This document shows positions 1 to 7,845 of a stretch of DNA of 18,614 bases, in pieces (position 1 is the stretch's first letter; every line of letters begins with the position of its first letter). The translations under genes and the position numbers were made by a program. The DNA comes from JBDLID01 sp039715055 (GTDB lineage: Bacteria; Desulfobacterota; Desulfobulbia; Desulfobulbales; Desulfocapsaceae). A model generated the notes under the pieces. It saw nothing but the letters and a program-made list of their open reading frames with translations, ran no database searches and was not told where the DNA came from. The stretch is taken from the NCBI GenBank assembly GCA_039715055.1, contig JBDLID010000056.1, positions 1 through 18,614 of the forward strand, in the 5' to 3' direction.

Positions 1-827
1 AGCGGGTGCTGGGTCGGGATGGATGAGATCTGGGTGTCGTCACCGTAACCGGCTTGAGCAAGCAGAACCTGCTTGAGCATCAGGACACCGGTGACCTTAT
101 CTTTTGATTCGTGGCAGACCGGCAGCCGACTGTAGCTGGAATTCAAAAAGGCAGAGACCGTCTCGTTGATGGTGGCTGTGTCGTAGACCACCTCCATCTC
201 AGTACGGGGTGTCATGACTTCATCCACTGTTGTGTCACCAAATTCGAGAACGTTTTCAATGCGTTCCCTCTCTTCCGGGTCAAGGTGTCCCTCCTCTTCA
301 CCAATTTCCGCGAGAGCAATCAATTCCGAGTCGGAAAATATGGCCTGTGACCATTGAGTCGGTGCCGCCATTTTGGTGAGTCGCTCAAGGAGCCAGATCA
401 GGGGGAAGAGGATTTTTGAGAAAAACTCAATGAGCGGAGCCGAAAAAAGGCTGAAGCCCACTGCATAGCGCTGGGCAATGGTTTTGGGCAGAATTTCACC
501 GAAAATGAGTATGGCAAGAGTCAGCAGCCCGGTCATGATTCCGAGGATTTTATTGCCGAAAAGGGAGGTGAAGATAATGGTCGAGAGGACCGGGATCAGA
601 ATGTTGACAACATTATTGCCAATCAGAATAGTGATCAGAAGTCTTTCCGGCTGGTGTTTAAGCTGCTGGACCGATGCGGCACCGCTTTTGTTTTGCTGGG
701 CAAGAGATTTGACTTTGGCTGGAGACAGAGAAACAAGAGCGACCTCTGCTCCGGAAAAGAACCCGGACAGAAGGAGTAGAAAAAGAAGGAAAAGGTAGTG
801 AAATAATCCGGGATCCTGAAGATTCAT
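1..827 (-). CDS. CNNM (DUF21) / CBS-domain membrane protein, partial (3' end beyond left edge)
   Basis: The reverse strand from an ATG at 827 reads open to the window edge, giving 275 codons with no stop, so the C-terminus is missing. Residues 10-150 form a DUF21/CNNM transmembrane domain. Its signatures are SGFFSGAEVALVSLSPAK at 21-38, IGNNVVNIL at 69-77 and FGEILPKTIAQR at 109-120. A CBS-pair domain begins near residue 205 (VMTPRTEMEVV), preceded by an acidic linker. The family includes CorC/HlyC-like proteins and magnesium-efflux CNNM transporters in the inner membrane; the older 'hemolysin' label is not supported by function. The missing end probably holds the second CBS motif and a CorC-type C-terminal domain. 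No strong ribosome site precedes the ATG, but the hydrophobic N-terminus starts right after it. A plausible promoter lies at 1011-1039. Family assignment is firm; the transported ion is inferred. Confidence 0.9.
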   Translation of the reverse strand, partial: MNLQDPGLFHYLFLLFLLLLSGFFSGAEVALVSLSPAKVKSLAQQNKSGAASVQQLKHQPERLLITILIGNNVVNILIPVLSTIIFTSLFGNKILGIMTGLLTLAILIFGEILPKTIAQRYAVGFSLFSAPLIEFFSKILFPLIWLLERLTKMAAPTQWSQAIFSDSELIALAEIGEEEGHLDPEERERIENVLEFGDTTVDEVMTPRTEMEVVYDTATINETVSAFLNSSYSRLPVCHESKDKVTGVLMLKQVLLAQAGYGDDTQISSIPTQHP

Positions 828-1146
828 ATATAAAGACGATCTAAGAGAGGTCCCTCGGCAGTGGCCTGGAAAATAGAAAAATGGAGTCGTTCTGTAGGGT
901 TGGAAAAGAGCATATTGACTGAGTGAAAAACCTTTGCGGCAGCATGTTTTTTAATTCGACTCCTGGTGCACTCCCCGGTGGCCAGGGGATGATTGCTTGT
1001 CTAGAATTTTAATATATTGTGTTTTTTAAGAAACTTCAATGAACACCCTCTGTTTTCAGATGTTTTGAGATTTTAACCGGAGGCGGGAAGTGGTGAAACG
1101 ATAGTTGGTTTCCAATACAGGAGATAGCCAGGAGGCTCAAGGTGGC
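828..1146. other. Intergenic region between two minus-strand genes
   Basis: No convincing coding frame is seen on either strand. The region holds a minus-strand promoter candidate (1011-1039) and a GC-rich foldback near 972-987 (CCCC GGTGGCCA GGGG) that would lie in the leader of the CNNM gene. I see no clear terminator after the Hpt gene, so some read-through into the CNNM gene is possible. Confidence 0.5.
1011..1039 (-). promoter_or_regulatory. Candidate sigma70-type promoter for the CNNM gene
   Basis: On the minus strand TTGAAG (1039-1034) is followed by exactly 17 bases and TATATT (1016-1011). This matches 4 of 6 and 5 of 6 bases of the -35 and -10 consensus. The predicted start near 1004 would give a leader of about 177 bases to the ATG at 827. 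The surrounding region is AT-rich, so chance matches are possible. Confidence 0.4.
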
Positions 1147-1506
1147 CTAAATATGATCAGCGGCCCAGTTACGCAGGGCGTCAAATTCGCGTTCAAGGTT
1201 CTTTAGATCACCGATGACTTCAGCATTCAGGCCCTGCTTGGCCATTTCCTCGTACTTGAGACCGAGGTTTGATATCCGCCAGGCAAAAATGGTTGCCGCC
1301 GATCCTTTCATGGCATGACAGGTTTCCCGCAGAGCTCTACTGTCATCGGCCTCAGCCGCTTTGTGCATTGCTCCAATCCATTTGGGGCCGCTTTTGTCGA
1401 GCAGGTGTTCGATCAGTTCCCGGGCAATGTCAAGATTGTTATGACAGTTGGACATGAGTCGATCAAAGTCCAGAATGACATCAGGGCGGTTAGTAGAAAT
1501 GGACAT
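1147..1506 (-). CDS. Stand-alone Hpt (histidine phosphotransfer) domain protein
   Basis: This 119-residue protein consists almost entirely of one Hpt domain. The phosphorylation motif ETCHAMKGSAAT places the acceptor histidine at residue 64, followed by the usual K and GSA positions on the helix. Family members relay phosphate between a hybrid sensor kinase and a response regulator in the cytoplasm. The start is an ATG with AAGGA 7 bases upstream (reverse complement of 1514-1518), which supports it. No kinase or receiver gene is adjacent, so it is an orphan whose partners are unknown. It is encoded on the same strand as the CNNM gene but 319 bases away, with a candidate promoter between them, so co-transcription is doubtful. 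Domain identity is confident; the pathway is not known. Confidence 0.88.
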   Translation of the reverse strand: MSISTNRPDVILDFDRLMSNCHNNLDIARELIEHLLDKSGPKWIGAMHKAAEADDSRALRETCHAMKGSAATIFAWRISNLGLKYEEMAKQGLNAEVIGDLKNLEREFDALRNWAADHI

Positions 1507-1811
1507 GGACTATCCTTGCTGTTGAGTAGGTCCTTTTGGGGCAGCCGTTGCTTTCCAGTGTCTGTCTGAAATATTGTTGTTACGACTGTCAGGGACCGCG
1601 GGAACTATATACTTTTTTTAAAATGTAAAAAATAACTTGAGGAGCAGAATTGTTTTATGGATAATAAATAATGACGATTTTACATCAATGTTTGTGTTTT
1701 TCCTACTAAAAAAGGAAAATCATCGATAAACCAGATCTTGAATTTAAGAGTGGTGTTTGTTTTAATGAATAATGGATGCCATTCTTGGCAATGGTTTTCC
1801 TTTTGTACCTG
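1507..1811. other. AT-rich intergenic region upstream of the tandem repeats
   Basis: This stretch separates the Hpt gene (minus) from the repeats and the lipoprotein gene (plus). It contains long A/T runs around 1610-1640 and an AT hairpin at 1698-1719 (TTTTCCT, 8-base loop, AGGAAAA). A short foldback TGCCA/TGGCA lies near 1779-1792. I find no open frame with coding character and no convincing promoter hexamer pair, although the composition suits a divergent promoter region. Confidence 0.5.
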
Positions 1812-1970
1812 TTCAGCGTAAAGCTGGATGCGTCCCTAAGCAGGGAACTGTAACTGCTCAACAGGGTCCGCAGTGTGGTCAAGCAGGCTGACGAAGCGTA
1901 CTTGTGCTACTCGAGGCGGGCTGATGGGCCACAATGTGGGTGCTGCTGAACAGTTACCTTCTTTTTAACT
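1812..1970 (+). repeat. Structured 159-bp repeat, copy 1
   Basis: This is the first of two nearly identical head-to-tail copies with a period of 160. Internal foldbacks are: CAGC/GCTG at 1814-1826; TCCCT-AAGC-AGGGA at 1833-1846; a 15-base arm at 1850-1864 pairing with 1943-1957 (13 of 15 matched, enclosing about 78 bases); GTCCGC (1866-1871) with GCGGGC (1916-1921), including one G-U; and CCAC-AAT-GTGG at 1929-1939. The element ends in a T-rich stretch. The orientation is nominal: it could be an RNA on either strand or a DNA-level REP/MITE-like element. It shows no long open frame of its own. Confidence 0.9.
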
Positions 1971-1971
1971 A

Positions 1972-2130
1972 TTCAGCGTAAAGCTGGATGCGTCCCTAAG
2001 CAGGGAACTGTAACTGCTCAACAGGGCCCGCAGTGTGGTCAAGCAGGCTGACGAAGCGTACTTGTGCTACTCGAGGCGGGCTGATGGGCCATAATGTGGG
2101 TGCTGCTGAACAGTTACCTTCTTTTTAACT
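1972..2130 (+). repeat. Structured 159-bp repeat, copy 2
   Basis: This copy differs from copy 1 at only two of 159 positions (C2027 versus T1867, and T2092 versus C1932). The same foldbacks occur here, with the long arms at 2010-2024 and 2103-2117 and the GCCCGC/GCGGGC pair (2026-2031 with 2076-2081) now perfect. It ends 22 bases before the Shine-Dalgarno of the lipoprotein gene, so it must lie in the leader or promoter region of that gene. An ATG inside this copy at 2094 is in frame with the lipoprotein but is not the likely start. Confidence 0.9.
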
Positions 2131-2165
2131 CAAAGGTGTCCGCTGAGGCGGCAAGGAGGATGGAA

Positions 2166-2594
2166 ATGGGAAAAGGGTCAATGGTGCCAGCATTAATTTT
2201 ACTCTGTTCACTGTTTGTTCTCTCCGGCTGTTCATTCTCTGATAGCTCCTACTCCAGCTCATCTCCCAGTCGTTCGTCCAGTCAATCTTCCGGAGGCAGT
2301 GTTGAGCAGAGCCAGGCTCTGGGCAGCAGCTATCGGGAAGAGGTTGCCTCACTGGCAGTGATCTATGTGGGATCCCAGGGGACTAGTCAGGATTTTCATC
2401 GTGATCTTACCCAGGTGTCAAATCGTCACGGGATAATCGACTGGGGAAATGACCAGGGAACCTTTCTTGCCATAGGGCAGGGAATCAAGCGGGCCAATGT
2501 GCCGGTAAATTCCATTCAGTATCTCTCTTTTCTGCACGGAATCAAGTCTCTTCCTCTCTACAACTCCATTTATAAAGGGTATAATGGCCAGTGA
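2166..2594 (+). CDS. Small serine-rich lipoprotein of unknown function
   Basis: The 142-residue product begins with a lipoprotein signal: a basic start (MGKGS), a hydrophobic stretch, and a lipobox ending FVLSGC with the lipidated cysteine at residue 22. A Ser-rich tether follows (about residues 23-48), then a compact domain of about 95 residues without a family I can name. ATG 2166 is preferred because AAGGAGG (2153-2159) lies 6 bases upstream. The ATG at 2160 touches this site, and the one at 2094 lies inside the repeat and would bury the signal peptide. Mature residue +2 is Ser (then F-S-D), so an Asp+2 inner-membrane retention signal is absent and outer-membrane sorting is likely. The gene sits 46 bases before the DUF4105 gene, suggesting a functional pair. 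Confidence 0.85.
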   Translation: MGKGSMVPALILLCSLFVLSGCSFSDSSYSSSSPSRSSSQSSGGSVEQSQALGSSYREEVASLAVIYVGSQGTSQDFHRDLTQVSNRHGIIDWGNDQGTFLAIGQGIKRANVPVNSIQYLSFLHGIKSLPLYNSIYKGYNGQ

Positions 2595-2640
2595 TTTCAA
2601 AGCCTGAATGACTGGTTTCTCTCCACAGGAGGATAAAGTC

Positions 2641-4515
2641 TTGCCGCGAGATTTTTTCATTGCGCTGGTGACTGCACTCCTCCTCTTTTCTTTTCAGGCC
2701 ACAGCCTCTGTCGCCGCCGACTTCAGCGGCCACTCCACCCCTTCTTTTCTTGAGCTCATCTACATAGATGCAGCTGCCGGTGAAGCAGCCGGCGGCCACT
2801 CGGCAGTGAAGCTTGGCCGAAGTGTTTATCACTATCAGTTCCATGAGGATGGTCTTTTGGTCCTTGCCAGGCAGAACTGGGAAGATTTTCGATATTATTA
2901 CAACGACCTGAGTAATCGAACACTCGAGATTGTATCAATTCCGTTATCGGACTCGGAGGTGGATATAGTTCGACAGTCTTTCCTTGATCAGTACCTGACC
3001 CAAATGCTTGACCTTGGGGTGCGAACCAGGCTGCAGGATGAACTTTCCTTTTATGAGCAGCTTCAGAGTGGTACTGTCCGAGTGACGATCCCGGGGTTGG
3101 GATTATTTGATCGACAGAGTAGATACGGCAGTGGAACGGTGAAACGGCTGAAGTCAGAGATCCTCCAGCGCCTGCCTGAAGGAGGGCTGGAGGCTCGGCT
3201 TGCCGAGGTGAACCGTCTTATCGGTCAGCAGCTTCACTTCATCGATAAAGCGGTGGAGGATGATCATCCCCGGGCCCGTATTGATTCGGGACACCATTTA
3301 AGGGAACTGGCCGCGCTCAGAGAGGGGTTGCTCATTCTTGTGGAGGATAAAGGGCTGGATCCCCAGGCCCTGATTCGTCCCTCACAGAACAGGGTTGCCA
3401 TTAACAAAGATCTTGCAATTATCCTGGAGGAGTTTCGTCTGGAGATTGTGCAGGCGATTTCCGAACTCCTTCAATTTCCCCATTGTGACAGGGGGACTGC
3501 CCTGCTTGTCCAAATCGCCCGTGTCCTTGCCATTGAGTCAAGCCTGCAGGGAGGGGAGCTTGTCACCCTGGCTCCCTGGCGGCAGCAGCCCGGGGATAAA
3601 AAAAGCGATGATGCGGTCAGGGAGGAGGACTTGCTGCAATTTTTCCATAGGGAGGCGCAGCTTTTCAGCGAGCGTGGTCTTGAAACTTTTATCAGGTCAG
3701 CGCCTTCCATAAGATCAATCAGCTACTCAATGCTTGAAAAATTAAGGGGCAACCTCTTGCTTGCAGAGCGCGCTGTGAACGATCCCGCATCTGGCTTTTC
3801 TCCCCCGCCTCAATGCGGTGTTCCCTGTCTTCCGGGAACTGTCGAGCTGCGTCCGGCCAACCGGAAAAAAGGGTATGGGCTGATGGTTGATCGAGTGAGG
3901 AGTGAGCTTGCAGATCACCAACGCCAGTTGGAGAAACTTTACTCCTATTCACTGTTTAATAAGAACTGCTCAACAGAGTTGATTCGCTCAATAAACAAGT
4001 CTTTTGTGTTGAGAGAACGAGCAGCCAGAGCTCTTGGTGGTTACCTGGAACCGGGTAGCGGACTCTCTTTTGTTCCATTCGGCCTCCATGATGCAGCCCT
4101 TAAATCTTTTAATGTGGACGACGTTGAAGAGCTGCCGTCTTATCGTCTCCGTCACCTGGCACGACTGGTTGAGAAAGAGGGCGATACAATATGGTTTCGT
4201 GAGTCAAACACTCTGAGTTCTACCCTCTACTCCCCCTGGAAAGAGGATGGCTACTTTCTTTTCTTTACCGATGACAAGGTAGCCAGCCGACCGGTTTTGG
4301 GCCTGATCAATCTTGTTTATGGCCTCTTGCAGACTGCAGCCGGAGTAGTGATGGCACCTTTTGATTTCGGGGACCGTTTCGGCCGGGCCCTTGACGGTGT
4401 CATTTTCAGCCTGCCGGAGCTCTTTTTTTTCAATATTCGCAAAGGTTCTTTTCAGATTATTGATGATGAGGGCAACGGATCGTTCCTGCCGAAAATGGAT
4501 ATGGGAGGACCCTGA
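2641..4515 (+). CDS. DUF4105 (Lnb N-terminal periplasmic domain-like) exported protein
   Basis: The product is about 624 residues. I chose the TTG at 2641 because AGGAGG (2627-2632) lies 8 bases upstream and the resulting N-terminus is a textbook signal peptide (MPRDFFIALVTALLLFSF, then ATASVAA). The in-frame ATG at 2608 has no ribosome site and would add a polar segment before the signal. A GGHSAVKLG motif (His53) and an NKNCSTEL motif (Cys443) match the His/Cys pair expected of the papain/NlpC-like DUF4105 fold. This domain is known from Lnb, the lipoprotein N-acyltransferase of Bacteroides; whether this protein has that activity is inference only. The C-terminal 100 residues include a hydrophobic stretch near residues 550-580 that may contact the membrane. 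The adjacent lipoprotein gene is a natural candidate partner or substrate. Confidence 0.82.
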   Translation: MPRDFFIALVTALLLFSFQATASVAADFSGHSTPSFLELIYIDAAAGEAAGGHSAVKLGRSVYHYQFHEDGLLVLARQNWEDFRYYYNDLSNRTLEIVSIPLSDSEVDIVRQSFLDQYLTQMLDLGVRTRLQDELSFYEQLQSGTVRVTIPGLGLFDRQSRYGSGTVKRLKSEILQRLPEGGLEARLAEVNRLIGQQLHFIDKAVEDDHPRARIDSGHHLRELAALREGLLILVEDKGLDPQALIRPSQNRVAINKDLAIILEEFRLEIVQAISELLQFPHCDRGTALLVQIARVLAIESSLQGGELVTLAPWRQQPGDKKSDDAVREEDLLQFFHREAQLFSERGLETFIRSAPSIRSISYSMLEKLRGNLLLAERAVNDPASGFSPPPQCGVPCLPGTVELRPANRKKGYGLMVDRVRSELADHQRQLEKLYSYSLFNKNCSTELIRSINKSFVLRERAARALGGYLEPGSGLSFVPFGLHDAALKSFNVDDVEELPSYRLRHLARLVEKEGDTIWFRESNTLSSTLYSPWKEDGYFLFFTDDKVASRPVLGLINLVYGLLQTAAGVVMAPFDFGDRFGRALDGVIFSLPELFFFNIRKGSFQIIDDEGNGSFLPKMDMGGP

Positions 4516-4581
4516 CGAGAAGCTGTATATCTGTACCCGCTGCCCGGAATATACAAAAAATGCTAAAGACCTATCTCCTCC

Positions 4582-4610
4582 TTGAACAACGGTTCCTGAT
4601 TTTGTATACA
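4582..4610 (+). promoter_or_regulatory. Candidate sigma70-type promoter for the propionate operon
   Basis: TTGAAC (4582-4587), a 17-base spacer and TATACA (4605-4610) match 4 of 6 bases at each hexamer with ideal spacing. This lies in the 224-base gap between the DUF4105 gene and prpE. A start near 4617 would give a leader of about 123 bases. No operator could be identified. Confidence 0.4.
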
Positions 4611-4739
4611 CAGTTACGTTTAAAAGGCTTTTGTACTGTTTTTTTAAGTTGAAAGGTGATGGTGGTCGCCAAGTCGGATACTGGCCAGAGGCCGCCGGTT
4701 TGATCAATGCATGGTTGGAATTTTTGCGTCGGAGACAAC

Positions 4740-6632
4740 ATGGGAAAATTTGAAGAGATGTTTGATAACAGTGTCGAGCGTCCCGAGGAGTTCTGGGCAG
4801 GCGCCGCCGCTGGTATTGACTGGGGCAAAGAGTGGGACAAGGTACTTGATTCCGGCAACCCTCCCTTTTATCGCTGGTTCAGCGGGGCTGAGCTCAACAC
4901 CTGCTACAATGGTGTTGACCGCCACGTGGAAAACGGCCGTGGTGACCAGACCGCCATTATCTATGACAGCCCGGTAACCGACAGCAAAGAAAAAATCAGC
5001 TACTCCCAGCTGCGCGACCGAGTGGCCCTTTTTGCCGGGGCCCTAAAGTCCCAGGGAGTTGAGAAGGGCGATACAGTTGTCATCTATATGCCCATGATTC
5101 CCGAAGCCGCTGTTGCCATGCTTGCCTGCGCCCGCATCGGCGCGGTTCATTCCGTTGTTTTCGGAGGATTTGCCGCAAGCGAACTGGCCGTGCGCATCGA
5201 TCATGCCCGGCCCAAGGTCCTGGTCACCGCCTCAGGGGCTGTTGAAGGTAAGAAAGTCCTGGCCTATAAACCGTTGGTTGATAAGGCCATTGAACTGTCG
5301 GAGCATAAGCCGGGCCACTGCATCGTTTTCCAGCGCGATGTGGTCACCGCAGACCTCATCGAAGGGCGGGATCTTGACTGGAACGAGCTGGTCAGCACCA
5401 GCAAGCCGGCTGACTGCATCATGGTCGCGGCAACCGACCCACTCTACATCCTCTACACCTCGGGAACCACTGGAATGCCCAAGGGCGTGGTTCGCGATAA
5501 CGGCGGGCATGCCGTGGCCCTGCACTGGTCCATGAAGAATATCTACAACATCGACAGTGGCGATGTCTTCTGGTCGGCATCCGATGTCGGCTGGGTGGTC
5601 GGCCATTCCTACATCATCTATGGCCCGCTGCTCAAGGGAGCAACCACCATCATCTACGAGGGCAAACCGATCGGTACTCCGGATGCGGGTGCCTTCTGGC
5701 GGGTGATCTCCGAGTATGGGGTCAAGGCCATGTTCACTGCGCCCACCGCCTTTCGTGCCATCAAAAAGGAGGATCCGCAGGGAGAGCTGCTCAAAAAATA
5801 TGACTTGAGCAACTTTGAAGCCCTCTATCTTGCCGGAGAACGGCTCGATCCGGACACCTTTCACTGGGCCTCCGGCCTGCTTTCCGTACCTGTCATCGAT
5901 CACTGGTGGCAGACGGAAACCGGCTGGGCCATTGTCGCCAACTGCCGGGGAGTTGAGGAACTCCCGATCAAGCCCGGCTCGCCCACCAGGCCGGTACCCG
6001 GTTATGATGTGCGTATTCTTGATAATGAAGGGAAAGAGCTGCCGTACGGTGAAGAGGGTAATATTGTCGTCAAGCTGCCCCTGCCGCCCGGCACCCTTGC
6101 CACTCTATGGCGAAATGAAAAGCGTTTTGTCGCCTCCTACATGTCTACTTTCCCTGGTTTTTACGAGACCTCGGACGGCGGATTCATTGATAAGGACGGC
6201 TACGTTTATGTCATGGGACGGATTGATGACGTGATCAATATTGCCGGCCATCGCCTTTCCACCGGTGCCATGGAGGAGGTGATCGCCACCCATCCCGATG
6301 TGGCCGAGTGCGCCGTGATCGGCACCGATGACCAGCTCAAGGGCCAGCTGCCGGTAGGATTCTACGTGGTCAAGGCCGGGGTGGAGCGTTCGTCTGAGGA
6401 GATCAGCGCCGAACTTGTCAAAATGGTCCGCGAACAGATCGGCGCCATTGCCTGTCTGCGTGAGACTTCCTCGGTGGAGCGTCTGCCCAAGACGCGATCA
6501 GGCAAGATCCTGCGTGGAACAATGCGCTCCATTGCCAACGGCAAGGAGTACCGGATGCCGTCAACCATTGACGACCCCGCCATTCTAGGGGAAATCACCG
6601 GCGTCCTGCAGACCATGGGCTACCCCAAGTAG
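4740..6632 (+). CDS. prpE: Propionyl-CoA synthetase (AMP-forming, PrpE/ACSS3 type)
   Basis: The 630-residue enzyme activates propionate with ATP and CoA in the cytoplasm, the entry step of the route encoded downstream. Seen motifs: YTSGTTGMPKGVVRD from residue 239 (phosphate loop), HWWQTETGW at 388-396, GRIDDVINIAGHR at 493-505 (hinge and C-terminal domain), and PKTRSGKILRG with the adenylation lysine at 589. The CYNGVDRHVENGRGDQ segment near the N-terminus and the RDNGGHAVAL continuation after the phosphate loop are characteristic of PrpE rather than AcsA as I recall these families. The length equals the usual 625-640. ATG 4740 is preferred over 4707 because GGAG (4731-4734) lies 5 bases upstream and the encoded N-terminus then matches the family. 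A candidate promoter precedes it, and it heads the operon. Some activity on acetate is possible. Confidence 0.92.
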   Translation: MGKFEEMFDNSVERPEEFWAGAAAGIDWGKEWDKVLDSGNPPFYRWFSGAELNTCYNGVDRHVENGRGDQTAIIYDSPVTDSKEKISYSQLRDRVALFAGALKSQGVEKGDTVVIYMPMIPEAAVAMLACARIGAVHSVVFGGFAASELAVRIDHARPKVLVTASGAVEGKKVLAYKPLVDKAIELSEHKPGHCIVFQRDVVTADLIEGRDLDWNELVSTSKPADCIMVAATDPLYILYTSGTTGMPKGVVRDNGGHAVALHWSMKNIYNIDSGDVFWSASDVGWVVGHSYIIYGPLLKGATTIIYEGKPIGTPDAGAFWRVISEYGVKAMFTAPTAFRAIKKEDPQGELLKKYDLSNFEALYLAGERLDPDTFHWASGLLSVPVIDHWWQTETGWAIVANCRGVEELPIKPGSPTRPVPGYDVRILDNEGKELPYGEEGNIVVKLPLPPGTLATLWRNEKRFVASYMSTFPGFYETSDGGFIDKDGYVYVMGRIDDVINIAGHRLSTGAMEEVIATHPDVAECAVIGTDDQLKGQLPVGFYVVKAGVERSSEEISAELVKMVREQIGAIACLRETSSVERLPKTRSGKILRGTMRSIANGKEYRMPSTIDDPAILGEITGVLQTMGYPK

Positions 6633-6653
6633 TGCGTACAGTTTTTGCCTGTT

Positions 6654-6668
6654 CGGGGTGCAGCCCCG
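6654..6668 (+). promoter_or_regulatory. GC hairpin just upstream of the sucC ribosome site
   Basis: CGGGG (6654-6658), a 5-base loop and CCCCG (6664-6668) form a perfect stem in the 55-base gap between prpE and sucC. No T-run follows, so it is not an intrinsic terminator. It ends 5 bases before the Shine-Dalgarno AAAGGAGA (6674-6681). It may protect the downstream message or mark a processing site; this role is inferred. Confidence 0.4.
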
Positions 6669-6687
6669 CTCTCAAAGGAGAGAAAAA

Positions 6688-7845
6688 ATGAAAATTCATG
6701 AGTATCAGGCCAAGGAGCTTTTTTCTAAGCGTGATATCGCTGTTCCGAAAGGACTGGTTGTCACCGATGAGCAGCAGCTGGACGGAGTCCTGGAGCAGCT
6801 GGGACTGCCGGTTGTGGTCAAGGCCCAGGTCCGGGCCGGCGGTCGCGGCAAAGGCGGCGGTGTCCGGCTGGCCTCAACCGGGGAAGATGCCCGGATAGCG
6901 CTCTCCCAGATCCTCGGTATGACCCTTGTCACCAGGCAGACCGGAAGCAAAGGTGAAAGGGTTGATCGGGTTCTGGTTGAAGAGGGTGTGGCCATTGCCC
7001 AGGAGCTGTATCTGGCGCTGCTTGTTGACCGGGACTCCGGTGAGATCATGATCATGCTCAGCCTCGACGGCGGCATGGATATCGAAGAGGTGGCAGCAAA
7101 AAGCCCGGAGCGGATCGTCCGTATCGGGGTTGACCCGCTGGCTGGACTGCAGGGGTTTCACCTCCGCCGGGCCGGATTCGGTCTCGGCCTGGCTCCTGCA
7201 CAGCACAAAGAGCTGGCCGCACTGTTGAAAAAGCTCTACAGCTTTTTTGTTGACCACGATCTGCTCCTCCTTGAGGTCAACCCCCTGGTGTTGACCGAAG
7301 ACGGTTCCTTTGTCGTCCTTGACGCCAAGGTGGAGATCGACTCCAATGCGCTTTTTCGTCACCCCCGTCTGCAGGAGCTGGCTGACGACTCCGGTACCGA
7401 CTCCCTGGAGCAGGAGGCAGCTGCAGCAGGTCTCAACTATATCCGCCTTGAAGGCAATGTCGGCAACATGGTCAACGGTGCAGGACTTGCCATGGCCACC
7501 ATGGATCTCATCAAACAGGCCGGAGCCGAGCCAGCCAACTTTCTTGATGTGGGCGGAGGGGCCAGTGCGGAGATGGTTGAAAAGGGTTTTCGCATCATCC
7601 TTGCCGATCCCAATGTCAAGGCCATCTTTATCAACATTTTCGGGGGAATTCTGCGTTGCGACATCCTGGCCAGAGGAGTAGTGGAAGCGGCCCGTAATGT
7701 TGGTCTCCCCATTCCTGTCCTGGTCCGCATGGAAGGCACCAACGTCGATGAGGGCAGGCGGATTCTCGCCGACTCCGGACTTGATTTGTCCACTGCCGAT
7801 AATCTGGCGTCTGCCGCAAAGAGTCTTGCTGCCATGGTGAAATAA
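6688..7845 (+). CDS. sucC: Succinyl-CoA synthetase (ADP/GDP-forming) beta subunit
   Basis: At 385 residues it matches the usual length of SucC (about 388). It contains an ATP-grasp nucleotide-binding domain (KAQVRAGGRGKGGG at 45-58), the Mg2+/nucleotide segment LLLEVNPL at 193-200 with Asp212 downstream, and the C-terminal ligase domain with GNVGNMVNGAGLAM at 257-270 and INIFGGILRCDILARG at 315-330. With SucD it interconverts succinyl-CoA and succinate with substrate-level phosphorylation. ATG 6688 is chosen because AAAGGAGA lies 6 bases upstream; a GTG at 6658 lies in the hairpin loop region and adds non-family residues. Unusually, its partner sucD does not follow directly: a gene for an exported protein begins at the very next base after the stop codon. 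Confidence 0.95.
   Translation: MKIHEYQAKELFSKRDIAVPKGLVVTDEQQLDGVLEQLGLPVVVKAQVRAGGRGKGGGVRLASTGEDARIALSQILGMTLVTRQTGSKGERVDRVLVEEGVAIAQELYLALLVDRDSGEIMIMLSLDGGMDIEEVAAKSPERIVRIGVDPLAGLQGFHLRRAGFGLGLAPAQHKELAALLKKLYSFFVDHDLLLLEVNPLVLTEDGSFVVLDAKVEIDSNALFRHPRLQELADDSGTDSLEQEAAAAGLNYIRLEGNVGNMVNGAGLAMATMDLIKQAGAEPANFLDVGGGASAEMVEKGFRIILADPNVKAIFINIFGGILRCDILARGVVEAARNVGLPIPVLVRMEGTNVDEGRRILADSGLDLSTADNLASAAKSLAAMVK

Noticed and set aside
955..975. tRNA 3'-end fragment or attachment site (TTCGACTCC followed by GGTGCA)
   Set aside because: The T-loop-like string has no matching 5' arm for a T-stem, no acceptor stem is found, and no integrase or duplicated core is visible.
1812..2130. CRISPR array
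   Set aside because: There are only two long copies with no spacers between them and no cas genes, and the unit length of 159 bases is far above CRISPR repeats.
2094..2165. Upstream ATG at 2094 as start of the lipoprotein
   Set aside because: It lies within repeat copy 2, has no ribosome site, and would place 24 residues before the lipoprotein signal. ATG 2166 has AAGGAGG at ideal spacing.
5232..5903. A 223-codon minus-strand frame inside prpE
   Set aside because: It is antisense to well-conserved acyl-CoA synthetase motifs and has no recognisable family, so it is a shadow frame.
6654..6668. Terminator between prpE and sucC
   Set aside because: The stem is perfect but no T-run follows, and a strong ribosome site begins within a few bases, so transcription most likely continues.
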